Both the position numbers and the translations under genes were made by a program. DNA of 64,000 bases from Ceratothoa steindachneri (lineage: Eukaryota > Arthropoda > Malacostraca > Isopoda > Cymothoidae): assembly GCA_963969495.1 (NCBI GenBank), contig OZ018335.1:86879256-86943255 (forward strand), written 5' to 3'. Positions 12,566-24,327 of the stretch are shown here, piece by piece. Each line of letters starts with the position of its first letter. Position 1 is the first letter of the stretch. Under the pieces are notes generated by a model. It searched no databases and was not told the DNA's origin. It saw only the letters and a program-made list of their open reading frames with translations.

Positions 12566-12640
12566 ATTTGTATATAGCAGAGTATATATAATATATTATA
12601 TATAATATATAACATAATATGTTTATATATTTATAATATA
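12495..12640. repeat. (TA)n microsatellite and TA-rich fringe
   Basis: Pure TA to about 12559, then imperfect atata/taata sequence to about 12640. Confidence 0.9.
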
Positions 12641-12957
12641 ATTGTTTACAGGAACATAATACTATTTCTCTTTTTTCAGATTGAATATATAGGACTAACA
12701 TAATCACGAGATCCTATTCCAGGAAGACTCAGAGTGGTGTGAATTATATAAAGAGATCAGAATTCCCACATGTGATGCTCCCAACTTTCAAAGATTTCAT
12801 ACAGAATATACTCTACTTGCTGCTGCCAAAGTGTACAGGCCAAGCTCGGCGCTCCAAGGATGCAGCAGCTGAGCTGTTGGCCTAGCTGGTTCAGACAAAC
12901 TGGTTTTTCTGCAATCCGTACACCATTCACACCAGAAACATAAAGAAACACATCCTA

Positions 12958-15285
12958 AATGTGCACTTTCAATTTGTCACTCTGAGCCAAACACAGAAAC
13001 AGCGACAAAGTGCAGGTTTTCAAGCGAAAGCAGCAGGCTTCAATGAAAGTATGAAACAGTTGATGAACTTGTTCTGCCAGGACTTTGAAATACGAAAGAA
13101 GATAGAACTGAAACATGGAGTGAAAATGGATAAAATGGAATCGGCCTTCCTCGAGGACCAAAGAACCCAGAAGAAAATGTACTGTGAATAATTCGTGGAC
13201 TTGAAATGGACGAAAACGATGGAGCGTCGGAGCAGGAATATGGTGAGCCTAGAGAGATGAGAGCTGAGTTTGAAAAGGAGAAAGAAATCTGTGTCATTGC
13301 ATCCTTTGAGGACAGCAAACAGTCTGATTCTGAAGATTCTGGCATAGACACAGATAAACACCTACTTTTATGTTGAAAGACATAGTTCTGCTGAATAAGG
13401 TGAGAGTCCAACTGTTAAGAAACGGCGGATAACGACAGACACTCAGCAGCATGATGAATTGCTACGCCGAAATCAGCACATCCGTGAAAGTATACTAAAG
13501 GTCCTACCAGAATTCTACGAGACGGTTGACAAACTGAAGAGCTGCCACCACATGTCTGAGTGGCAAGCGAATCAGCAGTGATCGTAGTCGGCAACAGGAT
13601 GTTTGGGCGAAACCGGAAAGCACGTGATGAGCAGGCAAGAGCATTGAAGTCATGGTGCTGCATGAGATCATCCAGGAGATCATGAGCTCTGATGAACAAG
13701 TAGTTGTGACTTATTATAATGACATTTCAAAGAAGCAGGGCGCTGGCACTTTTTCCGTTCAGGGTATCACTGTCAATGGAACATACCGGGCCCTACCGAC
13801 CATGAGTATTGCTTCTGAGTCCAGGAATAACTTGGCTGCTCTCGGGGTGGCAGTTCTTGAAATCCTAGAGGCAGCGAGTGGTGTCGCTTCTAAAGCTCTG
13901 TTCTAGAGGGTATACTTTGTAATTACAGACAAGACAGCTCCCAATTTGAAAGAGGATGAGCTATTGGCAAAATGTCTAGAGTCTGAACACATCTCAAATC
14001 ATCTCTTATGCAATGTACACCCAACTCTAATGTTCAATCGAGTCATCACTAAACAGTGGAATCAGGCACATGAATTTGATATTCACATAACGCCTCTACA
14101 AAACAAGTCTGTCAGCCTCAAGCAGCATCGCTTTGATCGCCTGACACTGATCTGCGCTATAAGTCTCTACACCATGTTGAAGATGTGCCATCCTTTCTGC
14201 AGAAATACGAAGACGTTACTAATTAGTTGGCTTGCATTGTGAGGTGCTTCTTGGACTTGAACTTTCTGAAGGTGATGTAATGTGCAGGTGCCCTTCTTGG
14301 AATTCATTTACTCGAGCCATACCTGTCTTTGACGACGTCAGCCGGAACAAACTACAGCAAGATAAACCAGCGTTTCAGCAACTGTACCAGGAACTGAAGG
14401 AGGTAGATGTGGCCACCTTGCTTCCGCTTCATGAACCATCCTTCAAGGTTGTGTCCCAGGCAAGGTTCCAGTATACAAAGTATGATAAGGACATGCGTGA
14501 TTTCATAGTCAAAGTAACCTTGTCATTTCAAACACAGGTCATTAAGCATCTGAAGATAAATCTTGCCAAGTTGGCAACGGGCTTTCAGAGGCAGAAGGGC
14601 GATATCTTTGCCAATGGAGACTATGATGAGTCTGCAGAGCATGCTGTCACTCAGATGAACCCAGAAAAGTTGGAGAGGGCACCAATTTACAACCAGGATG
14701 CCGATCACAGTATTGAATTTGTTAACTTCTAGCTGTCTAGAATAGGTGCTAAGTAACTTGGCAGTGCATCAGCAGCACATGTCAAAGCCAAGTCAACGGA
14801 TCTTATCGACAGAAGGAAATCAGGGTCATTTGGGGCATATGGCTGTGTGGTCATAAAAGGAGAAAAGCTACCATAAGTCATACTGGCATGGAATACAAGG
14901 CAAATTGAACTGGAGAAATAAGGCAAGCAGGACAAAGAGATTGCCAATGTGGCAGTAGATCAGCGAAAAAACAAGGACCTTGACAAGCTGAAAAGAATGA
15001 GTGGACCATTGACCTCAGCTGTTGCAGTAGGGAAGAATGTGACAGACACTGTCAACAACCAGTACACAAAGGTAGAAAGCGTCTACCTTGAGGTTCATTA
15101 TGTTCGAGAAACATCAATTGCCTTTCGAAATCAAGTGACCTATTCCGCCTCATGAAAGACCACAAGAAGCTTCTAATCAAGATCTATGCAGTGAACCTAA
15201 AACTGTACCTGAAGAACGTTACCTACAACGCAGAGGTGACACTGGAAGACTTTAATGAGGCCATGGACACAATTCTAATTCACTG
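12958..15285 (+). pseudogene. Broken copy of an uncharacterised multicopy protein family
   Basis: A series of + segments in changing frames reads as one protein of roughly 700 residues. In order: FNESMKQLMNLFCQDFEIRK (13041-13100), an acidic Ser/Asp stretch (about 13200-13370), QQHDELLRRNQHIRESIL (13450-13500), VIVVGNRMFGR (about 13580-13610), GAGTFSVQGITVNGTYRALP (13739-13800), a VITDKTAPN-type segment (about 13920-13950), HLLCNVHPTLMFNRVI (about 14000-14050), a 166-codon open block (14232-14732), LSRIGAK then GSASAAHVKAKSTDL (about 14740-14800), and LKLYLKNVTYNAEVTLEDFN ending at tga near 15283. Similar proteins recur as unnamed, high-copy predictions in invertebrate and fish genomes, so I infer a mobile or amplified family. 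I know no assigned function. At least five frameshifts or stops are present. Confidence 0.5.
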
Positions 15286-15289
15286 ACTA

Positions 15290-18265
15290 TCTGCTGACAG
15301 TGTTGTTGAACACTAGCATACTCTGAACCTTCAAAGTAAACACTAGTATGGACACACATTCTCGTATTGCTGTGTTTGATGAACATTATTATTTGCCTCA
15401 AGTAAATTTAATGTCAATAATTTCGAGTTTCCCTATGGTATTCCAGGTCTTTACCAATATTTGAGTTGATTTTTAGTCCAAAACGCATTTTAGGGAAGTG
15501 CAAAATTCAAGGCATATGTACGGGGGGATTAAGTTTAATTAAACGGCTTATGATTGGTATTTACTTGTTCAAACTGACTAGGTCTCTATTCTAAGGGGGT
15601 ATATCAAAATGTTGTTACTAACATCACTCCCCCACCCCTACTTTAGTAAGGTTCTCCAAGGAGTATTCCCTATCTCCCTACAATAAGCAACTTCTTCCCC
15701 GAATTTCATGGTAGAGTGCCGGAGTACCTGCCCTAGTGAGCCTTTAAGTATCCAAAGAACAATAAAAATAGTCGCTAGAGAAGCATCGACCATATTTGCC
15801 AGAAGGCTTCCCTTTTAAAAACGGGAAACTTTCGGTTCTTTGACAGTCAACCTAGCCAATTCTATCCTCTGATTAAAAGAGTGGATTTAGGGCAACGTGC
15901 TTCCATCAGTTGAGCGAGTTACTAAAGAGAGTTTGAAACAAGCAAACTTGAAGACATCATTTAGTATGTCAATGAAGGGTTCGCACGATATTAAGGTTCT
16001 GCTCACCATAGTAGCAAATTTGGTCTTTGTCCTATTTTGGTTCTCCCCAACAGATGGTGTACCATGTCTTGACGTGCTGGTTTGGACTAGTCGATTTAAG
16101 AAATGGCAGCCGACCCTTGCGTTCCTAGTACGCACGCGAAGGTACAGGGAATACTTAGATAGATAAGATTTTGTCCGCAAAGGCCATTAAGCTTGAGAGG
16201 ATGACCCTCCTCTCATTTAAGCCTTCAGGGGCCCGTGCTGCCTTAAACGATCCCTTAACAGTGCCAGACAGAGTTTCGTATTATATGGACCCGAACCTTG
16301 GATCGCTCTCACAGAAAAACCTAGCATCTTGAATGGGGACATATCCATGACCATCTTAATCTCAAAAAGGGTCTCCAAGACGCTATCCACCCCCAAGAGG
16401 TCGGGTATTGCAAACAGTGATTTATAAGGTCTTTGGCCCGTCCTAAACGTAACTTTGGCCAAGATGCCGGCCTCCATTAAGAAGGAGTGTCAAGTGGAAG
16501 TGAGATCTCCTCTAACCCATATTTAGCTGTTCATATGGTTCACCTGCGTCCAAAGTGAGAGCCGGAAAACGAGGCGGCGCCTTTTCTTCATGGCCGTCTT
16601 CTGCTGACCACAGAGAAGCAAAGGGGTATCCGCTGCCTGTGCAGAGTCGCTGGAAGACACTCCGACCCATAGATAATGTAGAGGGAGACTCACTTTCTCT
16701 TCAAGAAGAACCTTGCACAGGCTCCTGAGAAAGTACATGGAAGAAGGAAACTTTATCACAAAAAGTGGTGTTGTGACAGGACTCCTCACGCGATCCAAGA
16801 ATAATGTTGGGTGAAGACTTTTTGGGGAAATGTAATCAGGAATTTTATAATAGTTTGACAACTAAATGAAATTATCGAAAGCTTGTGCCTAAAAAATAAA
16901 GAGAAAAGAGTTCCTGTGATATATCCTGCCTCCAGCCATACCTGCCTACCCTGTATCTGATTGTTAAACATTACAAGTCCCCACCCTATGGTTTGTTATT
17001 AGATGGTGTTCAGTCCCCAAAGGCCGTATAACTAAAATGATAGGATATAAAGGTAGAGCAACAGGGTTGATTTCATTACTAGGCTATAATAATCGTCGAC
17101 AGGGCAGCCAAGTCCTAATTAGGAAACGGGAAGACCCAGTGAGAGGATCCGACAATTTTAGTTGGCCTGCTAGAAAAAAAGTAGTGAAGCCAGTATGCCA
17201 TAAGCAGTGTGACCGTGTGCACCCGAGAACAGACGCAGAGAGAGGGACAACCCATTAGACGTAGGAAAAGGGTCATTTGGCAAAATGGATCTTCCTATTA
17301 ATCGCGCCTCAACGATCAGGACCACTAAATACCTGCTCTCTTGCGACCTGAAGGGGTCAAAGACCGTTGTTTACAGAGGTGCGAAAGCCTCTCTTCTGAC
17401 ACAGTATAATGTAGATTGTAAGGTCATTAAGCTTTGATAAAGTATTGGGCTAATCTTAGTTAAAATATGAGTGTTCAGAAGGACTGAGAAAGAAACACAC
17501 CAACTTCCCCTGACCCCGTGGGAGATTCAACTCGATCAAATGAATTGGCTTCTCTAATTTGCACAGGGTTTGGGATAGATAAGATCCTCAGAATAATAAA
17601 TGCAGGTAGACAAACGGTTAAGGGGATTGTTGTATGAAAAGCTTATGCTGACAAGGAGGAAAGAGGAAACGTACCAACCACTTCCCCACAAGTAGTCAGA
17701 GTTCCAGTCAATCTAATAACTGGGGGGCCCTAATAATTTTCACTCAGGCGTGAAAGACGTGCACCTCCTTCCAATGCCTAGTGTAGCAGGGTAGCACTTT
17801 CCCTGGTGCTGTACAATAACCGAATTCAAATTTATTATATGAATATATCTCTTACCAGATAAGGTTACCTTAGGGGCACCACTCGGACCAAAAATAGCAG
17901 AATTCTACAGGTTGATCATGCAAAATTTGACAGTTTGTCTAAAATAAGTCTATTTTAAAAATTAAAAAAACGATTAATTAGATTGTAGCTAGATAATATT
18001 ATATTAAATAGTGTGAATTTAATAAAGTCCTATGTTTTCTAAAATCATAATATACAAATATTTTTCATTTTTCAGCTTAAATTCATTAGTATTATGTATT
18101 CAATATCGTTCTAAATAATAAAAGGTGTATAACTAAAGAACGTACATAGCACATAAAGCACACTACCAACCTGACTATAACAAAGTAAAATTTGTTATAA
18201 ATATAAAATGTTCAGGATTTGCTCTTTCTACCATTATAAAACAATATTAAAGGACCATTAACTGT
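15290..18265. other. Unassigned intron stretch, mixed composition
   Basis: Several moderate open frames (15897-16166 +, 16217-16477 -, 16523-16861 -, 17037-17258 +) lie in GC-richer DNA, but none shows a domain I recognise. The minus frame at 16217-16477 (LAKVTFRTGQRPYKSLFAIP) has a protein-like composition. No terminal repeats or target duplications were found. It could be an unrecognised mobile element. Confidence 0.35.
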
Positions 18266-18269
18266 GTAT

Positions 18270-19310
18270 AAAAGAATAGAGGTGGCATATTAGGCCCAAT
18301 AACAGCTAGAGAAGACAGATCTACCATTCGAGCTGCTCAACAAAAATCAGTAAAACATCTCAAATTCCTTAGGAGTTCTATGAAACTTTAGGTTCAATAG
18401 AATCACACAGAACAGTGAGAAGTAGCCTAAAAATCAATGAGTAAAACGACGTACGGCGGGAAAAAGCCATTCACTTCTGAAGTTAACAGATAAAGTCTTC
18501 AATTGGCAAGTGATAAAAAATTGGACAGATAAACAAGGGTTGAACTTTATCTATTGGCTTGTTGTTTTACATGTAATTTCTGTAATTACATTTAAATATA
18601 TGTATCTTAGAATAAAGTTTTAACAAATTTAACATTTGTAACAATCTGGAGATTTTTAACACATCTAGGGCTAACTCTGTAAGATGAAGTTTGCAGAGGT
18701 ATTTTTTCCTGACTATATGATACCTATTGTGAATCATGGAGGTGGTTCTATTATGGCATGTGGTTGCATGTTATTTCAGTAACAGAGTTGTTTTTAGGCC
18801 AGGAAAGAACGATCTTGCATGTTTTCTCTCGTTTTAGAGGAATCTATCAAGAAATTGCATATCCCAAGATACCACAAATAAAAATATATTTTAGCAGGAC
18901 AATGCACATGGCATACATTCAACCCCAGCAAGTTTTGGTTTGGAGGAATGGAAATCACCCAAATGGACTAAATACCACAACTTCTCTTTGCTTAGCTCTG
19001 TGAGACGAAGAGTTGTAGAGTTAGTTCCGCCTACTTTTATGTAGCAATTGTAAACAATGGAGGTGGTTCTATGATGGTATAAGGATACATCTTTTCCTCA
19101 GTGCTAGAGATGTTTTTATGCCAGATTTAAAACCAGTACAAAGCTTATGGCAATTGCTTGGTAAGGCAATAAAAATAACACAACTATTTTTTTAAACAGA
19201 ACTGTGTGAAAAATTAAGAGCTGACAGAAGAGAGATAGGGTCAGAAATTTGTGTAATTTTAGTAAAATCTTTGCCACGAAGAATTATGGCCGTAATTAAA
19301 TTAAGAGAGA
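18270..19310 (+). pseudogene. Tc1-like transposase relics, core present twice
   Basis: The + strand reads TTAREDRSTIRAAQQ, then TVRSSLKIN and KKPFTSEVNR (about 18310-18480), the helix-turn-helix part of Tc1-type transposases. At 18675-18800 a core segment like NHGGGSIMACGCM follows, and QQDNAHGIHS (about 18890-18915) gives the second catalytic Asp. The core then appears again, diverged, at 18996-19122, and is followed by VKSLPRRIMAVIKLREKTRR (about 19265-19320), the Tc1 C-terminus. Two overlapping dead copies, or one with an internal duplication, explain this. Terminal repeats were not identified. Confidence 0.6.
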
Positions 19311-19319
19311 AAACACGAC

Positions 19320-19955
19320 GTGTAGATTAATATTTAATTAATCATATTCAGAACACAATGTTATATTACATAATGCTTACACTATAACGAAATAAAAAAA
19401 TATATGCTATAAAAAGTTGAAACTAACACGAGGAAGATTAGGTATGACCTGAGCGCAACTGTCACGCAGGATTTCATGCGATATTATTTCTTTCTAGAAT
19501 TTGGTTCTAGTTTGTCGTATGTTTGGATGCTCCATTTTAAAAGTTTATGCGGGTTTTATATGTTGGCATCGACCCAGTAGATAACTCTTTTTTTAAATGC
19601 TCCAAATACACATGCTGTTTGATCTTCCCTTCTCTTCAAAGGAGACGAATTATGTGTTTTGGCCTGCTGATGTAATCCCTGCCCATATCATCATCAAATC
19701 TGGAGCTCTCTTTTCAAAGATGTGCTATTCAACCGGAGTCTCATTTTTATTTTGTAACAAAACACTACCATTTTGAGTGGTATAGGTAATCGCCACAACA
19801 GACAACTGTTCATTCGTCCACAGAACTGGAGCCTAAGAGTCATTGATAAGATGTTGAAGGAGGAACTTTCTTTTTTGTTTACTTTGTTCTTTTGGGTGTT
19901 TTTGGAAAACAAAAGTTCCTTAGCTATCTTGAAGTTTCAAATTAACTTTCAGCTA
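19320..19955. other. Intron sequence, nothing recognised
   Basis: AT-rich. The open frames at 19694-19912 (-) and 19773-20063 (+) show no family features. The 5' end of the L2-like LINE probably lies near the right edge. Confidence 0.4.
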
Positions 19956-20014
19956 TTTTCGACAATGGAACTGCTACCAGTGTTCCTCAAAACACCCTTA
20001 CTCACATTAATGTA

Positions 20015-21110
20015 TTGGGAATTTCTCGCTCCCGCCGCCACACTAAACGTGGTTTCCGTTTAGCTCCTGCTCTTAGAAAACATTTTTACTTGAATCAACC
20101 CCCCTCACTTACCCTTGATTCTTCCTCACCTGCCCCTACACCCGTTCTCTCAGCGTCTTTCCTCAATGTCAGAAGCCTCTCGAAAAAGGCTGACTACATT
20201 CATGACTTGCTCCTTAACACTCGAGTTATTCTCCTTGGACTCACGGAAACTTAACTTGCCCCTTCTGCTTGCTGTTTAAATCTCGCTATCCCTGATGGTT
20301 ACGTCCACTCCCATACCTCCCGTAACTCTCGCGGTGGTGGAGTTGCTTTAATTCACAGTGCCTCCTTCCCTCTGAATAATCTGCCCTCTCCCCCTCTTCT
20401 TTCTTTTTCCGCGCTCATCAATGTCTGTGATTCCACCCCCTCTCTAACTATTTTAGTCTTCTACCTCCCCACCAGCTCCTCCCTCGAGCTTTCTCTGTAT
20501 GAATTTAGTAACCTCCTCGCTGGACTCTCCCCCACTGGTTCTCTGCTAATCCTCGCTGATTTCAACCTTCCTGGCCACAATCCTAATATTAAAGCCTTTT
20601 CTGAAATCCATGATCTCTTCTCCCTCACCAAACACGTTTCTTCCACTACCCACTCTTACGGTAACATTTTAGACCCTGTATTCTCTGACTGTCTTATTTC
20701 CAACCTGACGACTACAAATTTGTCCAATGCTATATCTGATCACTTCCTTATCAACTTTAACTTCTCTATCCCATTACATATACCTCCCCAGCTGTCTCAT
20801 AATCCTACGCCTTTCCGTCGACTTGCCTTCAATGATATTCCCTCCCTATCTAATGATGTGGCCTCTAAACTTCCTCCCATTGATGCTTCTGCCTCTTCTG
20901 ACCAGATTCTCTCTTCTTTGGAGCAACCCCATGTCACTTGTCTCGATGTCCACTCTCCCCTTGTCATTGTGCCCCTTGGTACTCTATGGAACTCCTCCGT
21001 GCTAGGCAGTCTATGCGTGCCTATGAAAGAGTCCATAGAAAGGTTCGCACCCGTAGGCAAGACACGACTCCTCTCTCGCTAGCGTTCCGACTTGCGACAG
21101 CTTCCTACGT
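20015..21110 (+). pseudogene. LINE endonuclease domain (L2-like), broken
   Basis: All landmarks of an APE-type endonuclease can be read in order. NVRSLSKKADYIHDLL (about 20165-20212) has the first Asn. LGLTET follows, with the catalytic Glu, but a taa stop comes right after it at 20252. Then come SRNSRGGGVALIHS (about 20318-20360), LLILADFNLPGHN (about 20540-20580), THSYGNILDPVFSD (about 20650-20692) and ISDHFLINF (about 20735-20760). Near 20945 the frame changes and APWYSMELLRARQSM begins the linker that leads to the RT. The enzyme would nick target DNA for target-primed reverse transcription. Confidence 0.8.
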
Positions 21111-21114
21111 GGCA

Positions 21115-22900
21115 AAATAAAAATCTGCTCGTGAAGCCCACTCACGTAATCTGCTTACTGATAGTAGGAATGATCCCCGTAACATCTTCCGCCTGCTCTC
21201 CCGTCTTACTTCCCCAGCCCAAGTCTCTCTACCCATTAGCCCTGCTACTCTCTCGAATTTCTTCACAGAGAAGGTCACTAACCTCCATGCCTCCCTCCCT
21301 CAGCCTTCTGTCCCGGCTCCTGCCATTCTCCCTGCCTCCCCGCCTCAGCCGCTTATCGTTTTTCTCCCGCTGTGACCGCGTTGAAGCTTACAGCCCTGCT
21401 CTCGCGTTTTAAGAAATCGGGTTCCCCAAAGGACATTTTTCCGCCTAAACTGTTATGTAAAATTCTGCCTAAAATCCTCCCAAAGCTTCTTCACCTGTTC
21501 AACACTTCACTTGCAACTGATCTTGTTACCTCTTCCTTCAAACGTGTCCACATCCGTCCGATTCTTAAAAAGCCTCAACTGAACCCCACTGACCATTCCA
21601 ATTATCACCCGATTTTGCAAATTCCTTTACTCTCTAAGGTTCTGGAGAGAGTGATTGCTTCACGCATCAACAGTCACATGGTGGCCTGTAACATTGATAA
21701 AACCTATCAAGCTGGTTTCAAGTCAGGTCACTCCACAGAAACCGCCCTTCTCAATGTGTCCGATTGCTTACAAAGAGCCGTGGACAGGGGTTGTGCCTCC
21801 ATCCTCGTTCTACTTGACCTCTACTCTGCCTTCGATACTATTGACCATACCGTCCTACTTGATCGTCTCCACTCTTCCCTTGGAATATCAAGCACCCTGC
21901 TTCACTGGTTCTGCTCTTACCTCTCGTCTCGTACCCAATCCGTTGTGATTGAGGACGTTTCATCCGACTCTACCCCCATTCGCTTTGGAGTGCCACAAGG
22001 CTCTATCCTTGGTCCTCTACTATTTTATATCTACTTTCTCCCTTTTAGTTTTCTTCTCTGTAATCTCGGTCTATCCTTCCACCTATATGCTGATGACACT
22101 CAAATTTTCGTTCCCTCATCCCCCACGTCGGCACCCCTGCTCTTGTCAAAAAATCTAAATCTTCCTTTCCCTCGCTTACTCTGGGCGGTAATACTATCAT
22201 TTTCTCTGACTTCGTTAGAAATCTGGGTGTTGTTTTTGATGAGCATCTCTCATTTAAGCCTCATATCTGAAATGTCAGCAAATACTCTCTATGTTTCCTT
22301 CGTAACTTCTCTTGCATTCGCTCGTACTTTGATCGCCAAAGTCTTGAGACTGCTGGTCATGCCTTCATCACATCACGCCTCGACTACTGTAACTCTCTGC
22401 TTGTGAATTTGCCATCCTTCTCTCTCCACCCCCTTCAACTTGTACAGAACTATGCCGCTCGGTTTCTCCTCCGTCGCCCTTGCTTCTCTACCTCGAAACC
22501 CTTGCTGCATGAACTGCACTGGCTTCCTGTCAGATGCCGTACTCACTACAAGATACTTCTCTTTACATTTAAGGCCCTAAACAACAAGGGGTCGTCTTAC
22601 CTCTCTTCTGCCCTCTCGCTACGTCATGTCCCTCAGACCCTTACGTCATCACATGCACCTCTTTTGAATATTCCTCGTTAATGCCTTTGCTCAATGGGGG
22701 ACTGCTCCTTCTCAATCTGCGCCCCTAAGTTGTGGAATGCTCTTCCTGCTGAAATCAGGTCTTCTCCCTCTCTTACCACATTTAAGCGTCTCCTGAAAAC
22801 GTATCTTTTCAGTATTGCCTTCTCCCCCCTCTTGAATTTCCATTGAATTTCCATTCTCATCTTAGCAAACGTGCGCTCTGGAAAGGCCTCAGGCCTTGAA
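21115..22900 (+). pseudogene. LINE reverse transcriptase (L2-like), broken
   Basis: The linker gives SRNDPRNIFRLLSRL and LSNFFTEKVTNL (21160-21285). The longest open block (21372-22406) contains the RT motifs: HIRPILKKPQLNPTDHSNYH, KSGHSTETAL, LLDLYSAFDTIDH (motif A Asp), GVPQGSILGPLLF (motif B) and LYADDTQIF (motif C, catalytic YADD near 22085-22105). After about 22140 the true frame shifts again to FVRNLGVVFDEHLSFKPHI and SRLDYCNSLLVNLP, then LQLVQNYAARFLL and LHELHWLPVRCRTHYKIL (22430-22560). The catalytic residues survive but the frame does not. Confidence 0.85.
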
Positions 22901-22943
22901 GAGCGCATTACAAAAGATTTATTATTATTGTTATTATTATTAT

Positions 22944-23919
22944 CCCAAAAAGTTGGCTTGCACTCCTCCTTCGATTTCACTTCATATTGTTCATCATGTT
23001 CTTGATGAGGGTTGCGGCTCCTCACTGATTTTAACTAGGCAATTCTCAAGCATGTAAAACAAATTAATTTTACTTTAAGTCGTTTGAAACCTTTTTAGTG
23101 CCTAAATCTGCTCACATTTCAAAAATAACGTCGCTTTTTTACCGTTTCTAAATAGGTAATCGATTGGTTCCGAATTTCCAGTCACATGTAATTTTTTTTC
23201 CACAATTCAATAAATCTTGAAATGATTTGCAGATAGAAATGGGAAAAATCACCAACTTAGGCGATCTTGAAGATCAATTTTAGATGAACAAAAAAAATAT
23301 ATTAAATATCGAAAGTAATTTCGTCATTTTGAAGATCACATTTCAATATTTTTTTTAGGAGCATTTTTATATAAGTTTAAAAAGTTATCATCTTTTAGAG
23401 TTAACAAAAACAATTTATTTTGTTAATCACTCCTGAAAAATAATAAATCAAAATACTCCCCTGAGGGCTGAGACAATACAACCATCGCATCGTAAACCTG
23501 TACTATGTACTAAAAAAGATTTAGATGTTGAGAGTAATCTATTTAAGTTAAACCAGTCAAGTATAAGGAGTCCTAAATACAAGATCTATAAACTTTACGC
23601 TCATCTTAATCAAGGTAAAAATTTTTACAGTGAAAATGATCGAGATGTGGAATAGTCTTCCTGAAACAGTGGACAATTCTCCCGAGATTAACACTTTTAA
23701 GAATCTTTGCGATTGTCACATACAAAACCAAAGAGGTCACATCACTGTGAGACAATCTAAATCAAATTATCAAGATCATCAAGCCTTTGCCCACATCACG
23801 TTTTCGACATTATTCATTTTTTTCCAATATCACGTCTTCGACACCAAAAGTTTTGCTATCTTTGTTTTCTTTGATTGTTTTGTTTTGTTATTTTATTTAT
23901 TTTTCTCTTTGCCTCTCTC

Positions 23920-23922
<3 letters not shown>
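22944..23922. other. Intron sequence, nothing recognised
   Basis: AT-rich DNA to the right of the LINE tail. A short + frame near 23630-23700 (MWNSLPETVDNSPEINTFKN) recalls the extreme C-terminus of some LINE ORF2 proteins, but it is too short to call. Confidence 0.35.

Positions 23923-23989
<67 letters not shown>
23923..23989. repeat. (TA)n microsatellite
   Basis: About 67 bp of pure TA repeats. Confidence 0.9.
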
Positions 23990-23992
<3 letters not shown>

Positions 23993-24276
23993 TCGCAATT
24001 TCGATGGCTTTTTTACTTTTTGTGTTTAATTTGTTATGTTATGTGGAATTTAAAATAACTATTCTTTTATTAAATGTAAACGGGCTAAAATGCCAATGAA
24101 GTTGCAAAACTATACAAAACTATAAAAAAGACGAAATAATACAAGAAAAATCATAAAAGGAGGGCTTGAAAAGTGATGATATGACGATGCCGAACATATG
24201 ACTATCGCCTCTTCCCATCTTAGCCATCATCACATTACTGCAAGACAATTTGAATCAAGTTATTGATTTTTATAGC

Positions 24277-24279
<3 letters not shown>

Positions 24280-24325
<46 letters not shown>
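24280..24325. repeat. (TA)n microsatellite
   Basis: About 46 bp of pure TA repeats. Confidence 0.9.

Positions 24326-24327
<2 letters not shown>

Larger units (their letters stand above)
19960..22943 (+). mobile_element. L2-like LINE (CR1/L2 group), near full length, inactive
   Basis: A single + strand non-LTR retrotransposon runs from an apurinic endonuclease, through reverse transcriptase and a conserved C-terminal domain, to a 3' tail. The sequence just before the tail (ggcctcaggccttgaag, then agcgcattacaaaag) and the tail itself, att repeats at 22917-22943, are the type seen in the L2 clade. The LHWLPV motif after the RT points the same way. The coding region switches frame at least three times and has several stops. 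The 5' limit is uncertain (about 19960-20010) and no target duplication was found. The C-rich, pyrimidine-biased sense strand contrasts with the surrounding intron. Confidence 0.85.

Noticed and set aside
12381..12707. Open frames encoding long Tyr-Ile repeats (also at 2278, 23630-24099, 24260, 43128, 44046-44480, 53996)
   Set aside because: They are simply (TA)n microsatellites translated; not genes.
22918..22943. A free-standing (ATT)n microsatellite
   Set aside because: It directly follows the conserved L2-type 3' end, so it is the LINE tail.
22678..23025. 115-codon minus-strand open frame with an Asn run
   Set aside because: The Asn run is the (att)n tail of the L2-like LINE read backwards, and the rest is antisense to its 3' end.
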